A stretch of 64,000 nt of DNA from Stutzerimonas kunmingensis (lineage in GTDB: Bacteria; Pseudomonadota; Gammaproteobacteria; Pseudomonadales; Pseudomonadaceae): NCBI RefSeq assembly GCF_002929225.1, contig NZ_PISM01000021.1:310001-374000 (forward strand), read 5' to 3'. Below, one piece after another: positions 48,956-58,678 of this stretch. The notes beneath the pieces are model-generated. The model was not told the DNA's origin and searched no databases. It saw nothing but the letters and a program-made list of their open reading frames with translations. Made by a program: the position numbers and the translations under genes. How positions within the stretch are numbered: the first letter of the stretch is position 1; each line of letters starts with the position of its first letter.

Positions 48956-50017
48956 ATGAAGGCAGCCGTCTATTACGGACCGCAGGACATCCGCTGCACC
49001 CAGGTGCCTGATGCTGCGATCAAGGCCGATCACGAAATGCTGGTGAGAGTAGTCGCCACCTCCATTTGCGGTTCGGACCTGCACCTGTATCGCGGAGCGC
49101 TGGACCCCATCATGGAGAAAGGGGTATCCCAGACCGGCCATGAACTCGTCGGAGAAGTGGTGCAGGTGGGCAGGGCAGTCGGGCGGTTCAAGCCCGGCGA
49201 CCGAGTCAGCATGGCCTATTCGGCCTCCTGCGGTCACTGCTATATGTGCGAGGTGGGTCAGACGGCGCATTGCGAGACCACGCACAATGCCGTTTATGGC
49301 TTTGGGCTTCCCTTCGGCAATCTGAACGGCACCCACGCCGAGGCGCTGGTGCTCCCCTACGCCGATACGCACACGATCAAGGTGCCCAAGGAGATTCCCG
49401 ACGAGGCTGCACTCACGCTGTCTTGCAACCTGCCTACGGCGGTGATCGCCAATCGCCTCGCGGATATTCAGCCCGGGGAAACCGTGGCGCTGGTGGGCTG
49501 CGGTCCGACGGGGTTGATGACCCTCGACATCGCCATGCAGCGCGCCCCAGGCCGGATGGTCGCGCTGGACAAGATCGCCCACCGCCTGGAATACACCCGC
49601 AAGCAGGGTGCGGTCGCGATCAATGCAAGCGAGGAAGGCTGGAAGGAGAAGGCCCTCGCCGAAACGGGCGGCCGCGGCTTCGACAAGGTGATCGAAGTGG
49701 TTGGCTATCCCGAAGCCTTGCAGATGTGCCTCGACCTGGTACGCCCCGGCGGGACGGTGGTTGCTATCGGCGTGTTCTGCGATGACAAGTTCAACCTCAA
49801 TCTGGCTGATGTGTTTCTACGCAACATCACGCTGCACATGAATGGTTTCGCCAACGCTCAGCCTTACATGTGGGAAGCCTTGAGGATGATGGAGACTGGA
49901 GTGGTGAATCCGGCAACCCTGTTCTCGCATCAGTTCAAGCTGGATCAAGTGGACGACGCGTTCAAGACATTCCACGAGAAAACGGATGGTGCCATGAAGA
50001 TGCTGATCCGGCCTTGA
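48956..50017 (+). CDS. Zinc-dependent alcohol dehydrogenase (MDR family)
   Basis: 353 residues from ATG 48956, AAGGAGA upstream. Catalytic zinc: ICGSDLH (Cys ~38) and GHELVGEV (His/Glu). Structural zinc: SCGHCYMCEVGQTAHC. NAD site VALVGCGPTGLM. It resembles class III/threonine-type dehydrogenases; substrate unknown. Stands before a decayed meta-cleavage hydrolase, so it may be left from an aromatic-alcohol cluster. Confidence 0.86.
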   Translation: MKAAVYYGPQDIRCTQVPDAAIKADHEMLVRVVATSICGSDLHLYRGALDPIMEKGVSQTGHELVGEVVQVGRAVGRFKPGDRVSMAYSASCGHCYMCEVGQTAHCETTHNAVYGFGLPFGNLNGTHAEALVLPYADTHTIKVPKEIPDEAALTLSCNLPTAVIANRLADIQPGETVALVGCGPTGLMTLDIAMQRAPGRMVALDKIAHRLEYTRKQGAVAINASEEGWKEKALAETGGRGFDKVIEVVGYPEALQMCLDLVRPGGTVVAIGVFCDDKFNLNLADVFLRNITLHMNGFANAQPYMWEALRMMETGVVNPATLFSHQFKLDQVDDAFKTFHEKTDGAMKMLIRP

Positions 50018-50069
50018 ATACGGCTCTTGGGGTAGCGATAGGGTGCGCCTGCCGCGCAGGCGAGTATTG

Positions 50070-50416
50070 GCAGTCGTATTTCTGGAGAACTTGAGCAGCG
50101 CGCTGGTGACCGACGACCGTGCCCGCCGGAGCCATGAGGTGGGCATCTCTACCAGGAAGCGTTTGCGAGCATGTTCCCGCCGCCGCGCCAACGCGGGATG
50201 GACATGCTGGCGAGTGACGAGTCGGACATTCAACAGCAAGGAGACCTTGATTGCCCAGGGGCGAGAGGATCGCGTGATTCTCCTCTCGAGTTCTTATCGC
50301 CTGTTTGAGCTGATTGATCGCGTCCCGTAGTATGTCTTCGGTCACTGCGGCCATTGGACGAAAACCAGCATGCCGCGACCTTCAATCGCCTGGTGAGTTT
50401 TTTTATTGCCGAGTAG
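50070..50416 (+). pseudogene. Decayed meta-cleavage (NahN/DmpD-type) hydrolase
   Basis: Pieces in three frames reproduce the C-terminal half of a 2-hydroxymuconic-semialdehyde hydrolase: SSALVTDDRARRSHEVGI, YQEAFASMFPPPRQRGMDML with ASDESDI, ETLIAQGREDRVILLSSSYR, then VFGHCGHWT and NQHAATFNRLVSFFIAE with a stop at 50414-50416. Compare nahN: SFAAMFPPPRQNGVDDLASN, HGREDRIIP, FGHCGHWTQIEHAERFARLV. At least three frameshifts or small gaps; the N-terminal half is absent. It fills most of the gap before gst. Confidence 0.72.
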
Positions 50417-50515
50417 TGACTCGGCTTGTCACCGGAGAAACCAGCGCCGCGTGGCAGTTTGCGGCGGCCCCGCGTAGGGCTGCAATTTGTAGCATGACCC
50501 AAAGGAGAAGCAACG

Positions 50516-51124
50516 ATGAAGCTTTACTACAGCCCGGGAGCCTGTTCCCTGTCCCCTCATATCGTCCTCAATGAGGGGGGATTTTCCTTCGAGACGGAAA
50601 AGGTCGACCTCGCCACCAAGAAGACCGAAAGCGGTGGCGATTACACCGCCATCAACCCGAATGGCTACGTGCCAGCATTGGTGCTGAAGGACGGTGAGGT
50701 GCTGACCGAAGGGTCGGCCATCATCCAGTACCTGGCCGACCGCGTGCCGGAGAAGAAACTCACGCCGCCCGCTGACACGATGGAGCGTTACCGGCTGCAG
50801 GAGTGGCTCAACTTCATTTCCACCGAGCTGCACAAAGCGTTTGCCCCGCTATTCAACCCGAACGCGCCGGAGGAATGGAAAACGCAGATGAAAGACCTGC
50901 TTGCCCGGCGTTTTGACTACGTGTCAAAGAAACTCGACGGCAAACAGTATCTGATGGGTGACACCTTCACGTCAGCTGACGCCTATCTGTTTACCGTCCT
51001 AGGCTGGGGGCAGTGGGCAGCGGTTGATCTTTCACCTTGGCCAGTGCTGACCAGCTATGTCAGCCGCGTTGCCGCTCGGCCGGCCGTGCACGCAACGTTG
51101 AAAGCCGAGGGGCTGGTTAGCTGA
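50516..51124 (+). CDS. gst: Beta-class glutathione S-transferase
   Basis: 202 residues. N-terminal thioredoxin fold MKLYYSPGAC with Cys10 typical of bacterial beta-class GSTs, NPNGYVPALVLKDG and LTEGSAIIQYLAD (glutathione site), helical C-terminal domain with TSADAYLFTVLGW. GGAG lies eight bases before the ATG. GST genes occur in several aromatic-degradation clusters; a role here is possible but unproven. Confidence 0.92.
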   Translation: MKLYYSPGACSLSPHIVLNEGGFSFETEKVDLATKKTESGGDYTAINPNGYVPALVLKDGEVLTEGSAIIQYLADRVPEKKLTPPADTMERYRLQEWLNFISTELHKAFAPLFNPNAPEEWKTQMKDLLARRFDYVSKKLDGKQYLMGDTFTSADAYLFTVLGWGQWAAVDLSPWPVLTSYVSRVAARPAVHATLKAEGLVS

Positions 51125-51208
51125 CGGATTTCAGAGCACGCCTTCTGTGAGGGCGAAGCCCCGCAAGTTAGACCTGTGGCGATGTAGAGGAAAAATATGG
51201 TTGGACAC

Positions 51209-51240
51209 GGCTGTGGGCGCGACAGTTTGCGCCCACAGCC
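51209..51240. repeat. Perfect 12-bp-stem hairpin between gst and the DJ-1-like gene
   Basis: GGCTGTGGGCGC-GACAGTTT-GCGCCCACAGCC, a perfect inverted repeat with an 8-base loop and no T run, 148 bases before the next start. It could terminate with Rho help, stabilise the gst mRNA, or bind a regulator. Confidence 0.75.
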
Positions 51241-51387
51241 ATGCCCACAAAGACAAACCTGTCTGTGTAGATTCAGACTCGCTCACCGTAGAAATGTATC
51301 CGTTAACTAAAAGTATCCATTTGATCATTACCGGATACGCGTCTTGCGCACTTAGCGAGAGGCCACATTTTAACAATGAGGGAAATC

Positions 51388-52065
51388 ATGAAGATATTGA
51401 TCGTATTGACGTCCCATGACACGTTGGGTGACACCGGCAAGAAAACAGGCTTCTGGTTGGAGGAGTTTGCAGCACCCTATTATGTCCTCAAGGATGCTGG
51501 CGCGGAAATCACGCTAGCCTCCCCGAAAGGTGGGCACCCCCCACTCGACCCGAAGAGCGAAGAGCCGGACTTTCAAACTGCAGCAACCGCTCGTTTCAAG
51601 CAGGACAAAGAAACACAGGCGGCCCTTGCCAACACCTCGAGGCTTTCAGCCATCAGAGCGGATGAGTACGACGCAGTTTTCTATCCCGGTGGGCACGGGC
51701 CGCTGTGGGACCTGTCTGGGGATGCCGACTCGGTCGCGCTGATCGAGGCAATGTATGCCGCCGGCAAACCGGTTTCCGCGGTCTGTCATGCGCCTGGCGT
51801 GTTGCGGTATGCCCGCAAACCGGATGGGAGCCCGATAGTCCAAGGCAAACGGGTGACCGGTTTCTCCAATAGCGAAGAGGCCGCAGTCCAATTGACTAAT
51901 GTCGTGCCATTCCTGGTAGAGGACGAGTTGAAAAAACACGGCGGTGACTATTCCAAAGGACCCGACTGGCTCCCCTTTGCTGTAGTGGACGGAAATCTTG
52001 TTACCGGCCAGAACCCTGCCTCATCGGAGGAAGTCGCACATGAAGTGTTGAAAATGCTGCGATGA
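51388..52065 (+). CDS. DJ-1/PfpI (type 1 glutamine amidotransferase-like) protein
   Basis: 225 residues from ATG 51388 (GAGGG just upstream; an ATG four codons earlier is possible). MKILIVLTSHDTLGDTGKKT, FYPGGHGPLWDL and the nucleophile elbow SAVCHAPGVLRY (Cys near 134). Hsp31-like family: glyoxalase III, deglycase or chaperone roles are reported. Probably a carbonyl-stress protein. Not linked to a pathway here. Confidence 0.88.
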   Translation: MKILIVLTSHDTLGDTGKKTGFWLEEFAAPYYVLKDAGAEITLASPKGGHPPLDPKSEEPDFQTAATARFKQDKETQAALANTSRLSAIRADEYDAVFYPGGHGPLWDLSGDADSVALIEAMYAAGKPVSAVCHAPGVLRYARKPDGSPIVQGKRVTGFSNSEEAAVQLTNVVPFLVEDELKKHGGDYSKGPDWLPFAVVDGNLVTGQNPASSEEVAHEVLKMLR

Positions 52066-52155
52066 TCTCTGGCGGTTCAAACTTGACAGTCTGGCCTGTG
52101 CCTTTCTCCGCCCTCGAAGGAGTTGCGCATCCGGCGACGGCGCTCCAATGAATGT

Positions 52156-53095
52156 TGTAGTGGTCAACTAATTCCGGACACCTCGATAGGTGGTTTCGAC
52201 GCCATCGCCCGCTCGTAAACGGTCGGTGGCAGATATCCCAGTTTCGAGTGCAGCCGCTCGTTGTTGTAAAACCCAACGATGTATTCCACGATGTCACGTA
52301 TCGCTTCTGCGTGATTGGCGTAGTCGCGGCGCCATACCCGCTCCATTTTCAAACTCAGAAAAAAGCGTTCCATCACTGAGTTGTCCCAGCAGTTACCTTT
52401 ACGGCTCATGCTTTGCTGCATGTCATTTCGCGCCAGCAACGCTCTGTAGCTTGCGCTGGCGTACTGGCTACCGCGATCCGAGTGGGCGATCAGGCCAGGT
52501 GGCGGTTGACGCTGAGCAATTGCCAGCTGCATTGCACTACACACCAGCTCGGCAGGCATGTTCGGGGCCATGGACCAACCCACGATCTTGCGTGAGAACA
52601 AATCCAATACCACAGCCAGGTACAGCCAGCCGCTGCGGGTCCGGATGTAGGTAATGTCCGCTACCCAGGCCTTGTTTACCGCCTCAGGCTCGAATTGACG
52701 ATTCAGTACATTGTCGGCAACTGGCAGGTCGTGCTTGCTATCGGTCGTGTGCACAAACTTACGCTTCCAAGCCGAACGCAGGCCGTTGGCACGCATCAAG
52801 CGACGAATTTTATAAACGCCGATTTCCATACCCTTGGCGCGCAACGCTTTACGTAACGGACGGCTCCCATAGCAGCCGCCACTCGCATCAAACGACGCTT
52901 TGAGCTGCACGGTCACGGGGCAAACCGATGCTGGCGTGTCGGCACGCCTGTTTGCCTCGTAGAACCCCGATCGGCTGACCCCCAGCAGCCGACAGACATA
53001 CGCCACCGAATAAGCCTTCTGTTGCAGCTGCCGAACCAGGCGATACGTTACTTCAGCTCGCGGGCAAAGAAGGCGGTGGCTTTTTTCCTTAATGA
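52156..53095 (-). mobile_element. IS3-family element, 5'-truncated
   Basis: Element end TGTAGTGGTCAACTAATTCC at 52156. Upstream, after orfB, only the last codons of orfA survive (KKATAFFARELK then stop), including the A6G slippery run (T6 on the plus strand at 53081-53086) where IS3 elements shift frame. The rest of orfA and the left end are gone, replaced by a serine-recombinase fragment. Confidence 0.72.
52164..53061 (-). CDS. IS3-family transposase OrfB (rve integrase domain)
   Basis: About 298 residues from RAEVTYRLVRQLQQKAYSVA onward; an ATG reading begins at 53123 but that part is not element sequence. HTH_21 YGSRPLRKALRAKGMEIGVY, then DDE: VADITYIRTRSGWLY, HSDRGSQYAS and GNCWDNSVMERFFLSLK. 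The catalytic domain is complete, but without orfA the normal OrfAB fusion cannot form. Confidence 0.85.
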
Positions 53096-53129
53096 GCTTC
53101 CCCCGTTGCCAACCAATGTGCAAGCGGGC

Positions 53130-53446
53130 TGCGCAAGATCACTGCCGGTCGTATCGATTGCGGCACTCGGCTTGATCGAGCGTCTCTACGTGCTGTCACC
53201 GGACCGCCTATCGCGAAAGTACGCGCACCAGGTTCTTCTCATCGAGGAACTGTCGGCGTTCGGCGTCGAGGTCGTGATTCCTCAATCACGCCATCGGCGC
53301 GACCCCGGAAGAGGCGCTGTTGCTGCAGATGCAGGGCATGATCGCTGAATACGAGCGCGCCAAGATCATGGAGCGCAATCGTCGCGGCAAGCTTCATGGC
53401 GCGAAGCGCGGCAGTGTCAATGTGCTCTCGACGGCGCCCTATGGGT
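53130..53446 (+). pseudogene. Serine recombinase fragment
   Basis: ERLYVLSPDRLSRKYAHQVL and EELSAFGVEVV, then, after an extra base near 53277, NHAIGATPEEALLLQMQGMI and AEYERAKIMERNRRGKLHGA. This is the catalytic-domain middle of a large serine recombinase. The N-terminal catalytic Ser region and the DNA-binding part are missing; it stops at PYG, where an IS5 fragment is joined. Confidence 0.75.
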
Positions 53447-53599
53447 GATCTGGCAGGTCGCGGCACGCCGCAATACTTACAAAAAGCTTGGCAAGAGCAG
53501 CCCGCTCTACAAAGCCAAGCGCAAGGTCGAGAAGGCCAAGGCGCAGGTGCGGGCCAAGGTCGAGCACCCGTTTCGGGTGATCAAGCGCCAGTTTGGTTA
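53447..53599 (+). pseudogene. IS5 transposase internal fragment
   Basis: VIWQVAARRNTYKKLGKSSP through VEHPFRVIKRQFG, the same stretch as residues 238-288 of the intact IS5 transposase at 40918, cut at TTTGGTTA by the IS66 element that begins at 53600. Confidence 0.85.
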
Positions 53600-53683
53600 G
53601 TAAGCGCTCCATAAACCCCATCTTCAAACGAACCGATAGCCAGACGATGCTGCGCTCCTGATTTCTTTTCAGGAGCAGCTGCC

Positions 53684-54043
53684 ATGATGCGTCCCGACGC
53701 CAAGGTGCAGAAGGTCTATCTCTATCCCAAGCCTGTCGACTTTCGTAAATCCATCAACGGCCTGGCGGCACTCGTCGAGTTGGATATAAAGGTGGAAGTG
53801 TTCAACCCGGTACTGTTCGTGTTCCTCAATCGCAGCCGCAACCAGGTGAAGATCCTCTATTGGGAGCGTAATGGTTTCTGCCTGTGGCTCAAACGCCTAG
53901 AGGCCGAGCGCTTCAAGACCAAGCCCGATGCCGGCGATGAGCCCATCGAGCTGACGGTCGACGAATTGAACTGGCTGCTCGACGGCATCGACCTCTGGCG
54001 AAACCGCCCTCATCAAGTCCTGACGCCGCGTTACGTGGCCTGA
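53684..54043 (+). CDS. tnpB: IS66 accessory protein TnpB
   Basis: 119 residues: KVQKVYLYPKPVDFRKSING, LFVFLNRSRNQVKILYWERN and GFCLWLKRLEAERF are TnpB (IS66_Orf2) hallmarks. Required for IS66 transposition in studied members. Intact. Confidence 0.92.
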   Translation: MMRPDAKVQKVYLYPKPVDFRKSINGLAALVELDIKVEVFNPVLFVFLNRSRNQVKILYWERNGFCLWLKRLEAERFKTKPDAGDEPIELTVDELNWLLDGIDLWRNRPHQVLTPRYVA

Positions 54044-54062
54044 GCCGGTATAATCCACGGCC

Positions 54063-55623
54063 ATGATTGCCGTGCCCGATACCCTTCCTGACGATCCCGA
54101 CGCGCTCAAACAGTTGCTGTCGCAAGTGTTGCTGGCACGTCAATCTGATCTGAACAAAATCAGTCAACTTCAGGAACAGGTCGCTCTGCTGCGCCACAAA
54201 CTGTTCTCGCCGAAGTCAGAGCGCAGCCCCGAGGATGCGCGACTCGCCGCAGTTGGCCATGTTCAACGAGGCCGAAGAGCTGGTCGAAGAGGGTGCTTGC
54301 ACTGACGAGCCAGGCGGTGATGGAGCTGAGGCAGAAGAGGTTATGGTGCCGCTCAAGCGCCGTGGCAAGCGCAAGCCGCTGCCGGCCAAGCTACCGCGTA
54401 TTGACGTCATTCACGAACTGCCCGAGCACGCGCTGACCTGCGAGTGCGGCTGCCGCAAGCAGGCCATCGGCGAAGAAACCAGCGAGCAGCTGGAGATCAT
54501 CCCGATGCAGGTGCGGGTGATCCGCCATATCCGCAAGACCTATGCCTGCAAGGCCTGCGAAGCGGCACCGGTCACCGCCGACAAGCCAGCCCAGCTGATC
54601 GAGAAAAGCCTGGCCAGCCCCAGCGTGCTGGCGATGCTGCTGGCCACCAAGTACGCCGACGGCATCCCGCTGTACCGCTTCGAGAGGATGCTCAGCCGGC
54701 ACGGCATCGACATCTCTCGCCAGACCCTGGCGCGCTGGGTAATCCAGTGCGGCGAACAGCTGCAACCCGTGATCAACCTGATGCGCGACCGGCTGCTCGA
54801 CTACCCGGTGCTGCACTGCGACGAAACCCGGCTGCAGGTACTGCATGAGCCGGGTCGTGACCCCACCACGCAATCCTGGATGTGGGTGCAAAGCGGTGGG
54901 CCACCCGACAAACCGGTGATCCTGTTCGACTACTCATCCAGCCGTGCGCAGGAAGTACCGCTGCGCCTGCTCGCAGGCTACCGCGGCTACCTGATGACTG
55001 ACGACTATGCCGGCTACAACGCCGTGGCCGCACAAGAGGGCATCGAACGCCTGGCCTGCTGGGCGCATGCGCGACGCAAGTTCGTCGAAGCACAGAAGGT
55101 GCAGCCCAAGGGCAAGACCGGGCGCGCCGACATCGTGCTGAACCTGATCAATAAGCTTTACGGCATCGAGCGTGAGCTGAAAGAAGCCGACGACAGCGGG
55201 CGCCTCGCCGCCCGCCAGCAGCGCAGCCGACCGATCATCGACCAACTTAAGACCTGGCTGGACAAGACCCAACCACAGGTCGCCGGACAGACCGCCCTGG
55301 GCAAGGCGGTGAACTACCTGGCCAGCAACTGGAGCCGCTTGGTGCGCTACCTCGAAGGCGGCCACCTGCCAATCGACAACAACCGCGCCGAGAACGCCAT
55401 CCGCCCGTTCGTCATCGGCCGCAAGAACTGGCTGTTCAGCGACACCCCGAAAGGCGCCAGGGCCAGCGCGCAGATCTACAGCCTGATCGAAACCGCCAAG
55501 GCCAACGGCCAGGAACCTTACGCCTGGCTGCGCCACATCCTCGAACGCCTGCCGACCGCCAGCAGCGTAGACGACTGCGAAGCACTGCTGCCATGGAACT
55601 GCTCGCCAGCAACTGCATCCTGA
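54063..55623 (+). pseudogene. tnpC: IS66 transposase TnpC, one frameshift
   Basis: Opens at 54063 (MIAVPDTLPDDPDALKQLLS, leucine-zipper region) and loses frame after SERSPEDA near 54238. The rest is intact in the next frame to 55623: zinc-binding [13 protein letters not shown] parts [26 protein letters not shown], and [20 protein letters not shown]. One extra base (GATGCGCGACTCG) explains the break. Either inactive or a sequencing indel. Confidence 0.85.
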
Positions 55624-55667
55624 CTTGCGAACCTTGTTAGCGGTAGGTGGGTTTATGGAGCGCTTAC

Positions 55668-56696
55668 GTCGCGGCACGCCGCAGCACTTACAAGAAGCTT
55701 GGCAAGAGCAGCCCGCTCTACAAAGCCAAGCGCAAGGTCGAGAAGGCCAAGGCGCAGGTGCGGGCGAAGGTCGAGCACCCGTTTCGGGTGATCAAGCGCC
55801 AGTTTGGTTACACCAAAGTTCGCTTTCGAGGGCTGGTGAAGAACACGGCGCAGTTGGTGACGCTGTTCGCCCTGTCGAACCTGTGGATGGCGCGCCGACA
55901 TTTACTGGCGAATACAGGAGAGGTGCGCCTGTAATGCGGGAAATGGCCGCCGCGAGGTGCTCGCGGCGGCTAAAAACCCAGAAAGAATGGATGATTCGAT
56001 CGTTTTTTAGACGAATCGCCGCTTTTGAAATTGGCAGGGCTGAAGTCAGCCAGAAATACGTGACTACTTCAGACCGTCCTTAGCGGTAGGTGGGTTTATG
56101 GAGCGCTTACTTTGGTTACACCAAAGTTCGCTTTCGAGGGCTGGTGAAGAACACGGCGCAGTTGGTGACGCTGTTCGCCCTGTCGAACCTGTGGATGGCG
56201 CGCCGACATTTACTGGCGAATACAGGAGAGGTGCGCCTGTAATGCGGGAAATGGCCGCCGCGAGGTGCTCGCGGCGGCTAAAAACCCAGAAAGAATGGAT
56301 GATTCGATCGTTTTTTAGACGAATCGCCGCTTTTGAAATTGGCAGGGCTGAAGTCAGCCAGAAATACGTGACTACTTCAGACCGTCCTTAGCGGTAGGTG
56401 GGTTTATGGAGCGCTTACTTTGGTTACACCAAAGTTCGCTTTCGAGGGCTGGTGAAGAACACGGCGCAGTTGGTGACGCTGTTCGCCCTGTCGAACCTGT
56501 GGATGGCGCGCCGACATTTACTGGCGAATACAGGAGAGGTGCGCCTGTAATGCGGGAAATGGCCGCCGCGAGGTGCTCGCGGCGGCTAAAAATCCAGAAA
56601 GAATGGATGATTCGATCGTTTTTTAGACGAATCGCCGCTTTTAAAATTGGCAGGGCTGAAGTCAGCCAGAAATACGTGACTACTTCAGACCATCCT
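55668..56696 (+). repeat. Tandem array, 308-bp units of IS5 3' end plus IS66 right end
   Basis: Units start TTTGGTTACACCAAAG at 55803, 56111 and 56419 (spacing exactly 308). Each of the first two ends with the IS66 terminus GGTGGGTTTATGGAGCGCTT plus AC; the third stops at the IS5 terminus near 56696. Copies 1 and 2 appear identical; copy 3 differs at a few sites, where it matches the intact IS5 at 40850. Copy 1 is preceded by an extra 135 bases of IS5 (55668-55802). Each unit carries a very strong hairpin GCCGCCGCGAG-GTG-CTCGCGGCGGC (first at 55946-55970). No full gene is encoded. Confidence 0.88.
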
Positions 56697-56794
56697 AGTC
56701 AACCAGATCGCTATTGCCCCCGAAGATCGAGCCAACAAAGACAGCGGCTAAAATTAATTAGTACGAACTTCAGATGCTCACGATAGCGATTTAA

Positions 56795-58195
56795 TCAGAA
56801 TGAATAATTATAGGCTAAGACGAAATTATCTTGCGACATGGACGATCTCACGGGCGACGAGGTGTTGTAAGCCGATCGATTGGTCATACTTTGCTCGAAG
56901 GCATGCGAATACGCAGCATCGAACCTACCCGATTTTGATACTTGGTAGCTGAATCCCAAGGAAGCGTGTTTCCGCAAAATACCCGGAACTAGCGCCAACA
57001 ATCCCTCATCATTAAAGGGCTGCGTCGCCTGACGGTAACCTGCTCGCACTGTTAAATTCGGGGTAGCTGCATACGAAGCCCCAATCGCCACTATTGTTTG
57101 ATCCTTGGCATTTTGAGGAAGTCTTAAGTCGACATCACCAACATCACTAGAAAACCCTACCTTTATATCCTTCCAGGCATCCTTCCAAAAAACGCGAGAC
57201 ACATCAACAGCAACGAGTAATTTGTCCGTAACTTGGTGGCTCAGACCCACGTCAAGTTTGGCAGGGGTATTAAAGTCTAAAACACGAACCTCGCCCTCGA
57301 TAGGCACATTACCGATGAGGCCATCTACCGCGGTAATAGTCCCCTTCCCTTTCAAATCGTTCATATGGCTTTTGAGCATGTAGGAGATACCCAACTTGGT
57401 CGTTGGCGTAATCTTATATAGCAAACCTAACCTACCCGAGTATCCCCAACCCTCGACACCACTCGCAAGTTCCTTGTTTTGGCTAACGCTCAAATGCACA
57501 CCCCGCGGGTCGGGTAAAGTGCCGATCAAGCCCAACAGCGAACCGGACACACGCCCATCACCGGCGAGACTACCCAACTGGTTCGTTCCCAGCAAATAAT
57601 CGAGATTCAAACCAGTCCATTTTGCATCTAGCGATCCACCGATAACAAGACGATCGTTAATCTTAAAACTCACGGCAAAAGGTATGTCAAGTACAAACAA
57701 GCGACTGGCGTTCTCAAGGCCGGTATCAGCATCGGCGGCATAGCCCATTCCGCCAATATCGCCGCGGGACAAAAAACTGTCCTTCCCATACTCGACCCCT
57801 ATCCCCGCTTGTGCGAATATGCCCGCGCCAAAGGTCCAGTTAGAAACTTTACGGATAAAAGCAAGCTGAGGGGCAACATAGGGGCCTCTATTATTAGAAT
57901 GCCGACTTGATGACGCTTTCTCGCCTGTACCAAGATTAGTGGCGCTGATATCTGTGGTAATCAGATCTAGCCCTAGCAGTATTTCACCTGTCGCATCAGA
58001 CAAGTCCATTGTCGCTGGGTTGACCATCATTGACGCGGGCCCGACATAATGAGCAACAGCCGTACCGCCCATGCTTCTGGAAACCGCGCCAAAGCCCTCC
58101 AAAAACACACCATCCGTCGCTACCGCATGGCTTGACGCAATACCCAAGATCGCAGCACTAATTGTTTTATTGAGTAAATTTGTTTTTTTAATCAT
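56795..58195 (-). CDS. FadL/TodX-family outer-membrane hydrocarbon porin
   Basis: 466 residues from ATG 58195 (GGTGG upstream); a GTG three codons earlier is possible. Signal peptide to about 28 (SSHAVA). Then TDGVFLEGFGAVSRSMGGTA, NPATMDL and a beta-barrel ending in aromatic F (NFVLAYNYSF), all typical of OmpP1/FadL/TodX. TodX/XylN-type porins admit monoaromatic hydrocarbons. AT-richer than the nah genes. Its place after nahD suggests substrate uptake for the pathway (inference). Confidence 0.86.
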   Translation of the reverse strand: MIKKTNLLNKTISAAILGIASSHAVATDGVFLEGFGAVSRSMGGTAVAHYVGPASMMVNPATMDLSDATGEILLGLDLITTDISATNLGTGEKASSSRHSNNRGPYVAPQLAFIRKVSNWTFGAGIFAQAGIGVEYGKDSFLSRGDIGGMGYAADADTGLENASRLFVLDIPFAVSFKINDRLVIGGSLDAKWTGLNLDYLLGTNQLGSLAGDGRVSGSLLGLIGTLPDPRGVHLSVSQNKELASGVEGWGYSGRLGLLYKITPTTKLGISYMLKSHMNDLKGKGTITAVDGLIGNVPIEGEVRVLDFNTPAKLDVGLSHQVTDKLLVAVDVSRVFWKDAWKDIKVGFSSDVGDVDLRLPQNAKDQTIVAIGASYAATPNLTVRAGYRQATQPFNDEGLLALVPGILRKHASLGFSYQVSKSGRFDAAYSHAFEQSMTNRSAYNTSSPVRSSMSQDNFVLAYNYSF

Positions 58196-58303
58196 ATGTT
58201 CCACCGTTTATTAATTTTGTTTTTGGGATACAACATCACTAAAAGCAAACTGCCCGCAACCTTAGAAAAGCCCACACGAGCCGCGTAATTCTACCAGCAC
58301 GTT

Positions 58304-58634
58304 TCAACCAATATGGAGCACCGGCTTGAGCGTGACCCCTTCTTCCGAGTCTTCGGCGGCTCGATTGATTTCCTCAAAAGGATAAAACTTAATTAGCTTG
58401 TCAAATAGAAACTTCCCCTGGCGATAAAGTTCTACCAACCTCGGAATAAAAATATCTGAAATCGACTGATCTTCGACGATTCCACGAAGCTTACGATTGA
58501 ATAGCAGGAACTACACCAGGCCCTTCATGCCCTAAAACCATCGGGAGCGGAACCGGATAATGCTGATCGCGACAAATCAGATCCGTATGACACAACCCGG
58601 TCGCAACCAATATAACGAGAACTTGATCTTCTGC
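58304..58634 (-). pseudogene. Aryl-alcohol dehydrogenase remnant with internal deletion
   Basis: Two ends of a zinc-dependent benzyl/aryl-alcohol dehydrogenase are joined. N-terminal piece from about 58628: [20 protein letters not shown], then [20 protein letters not shown], with the zinc ligands Cys and GHE. C-terminal piece: [20 protein letters not shown] and [20 protein letters not shown], ending [10 protein letters not shown] and a stop at 58304-58306. About 200 central residues are missing near 58512 and the reading frame is lost. Similar to XylB-type enzymes. Confidence 0.75.
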
Positions 58635-58678
58635 AGCTCATTAAGAGCTACATGCCCGAATAAGAATGGGCCGTTTTT

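Larger units (their letters stand above)
53600..55667 (+). mobile_element. IS66-family insertion sequence, 2,068 bp
   Basis: Terminal inverted repeats share GTAAGCGCTCCATAAACCC (19 of 19). Carries tnpB and a frameshifted tnpC; no tnpA. The left flank is TTTGGTTA (53592-53599) inside an IS5. The matching 8-bp copy is not at the right end (GTCGCGGC follows) but after the next IS66-end copy at 56111, so the right flank has been rearranged. Confidence 0.85.

Noticed and set aside
55668..56696. CRISPR-like or satellite reading of the 308-bp repeats
   Set aside because: The unit is built wholly of recognisable IS5 and IS66 sequence and is far too long for a CRISPR repeat-spacer unit.
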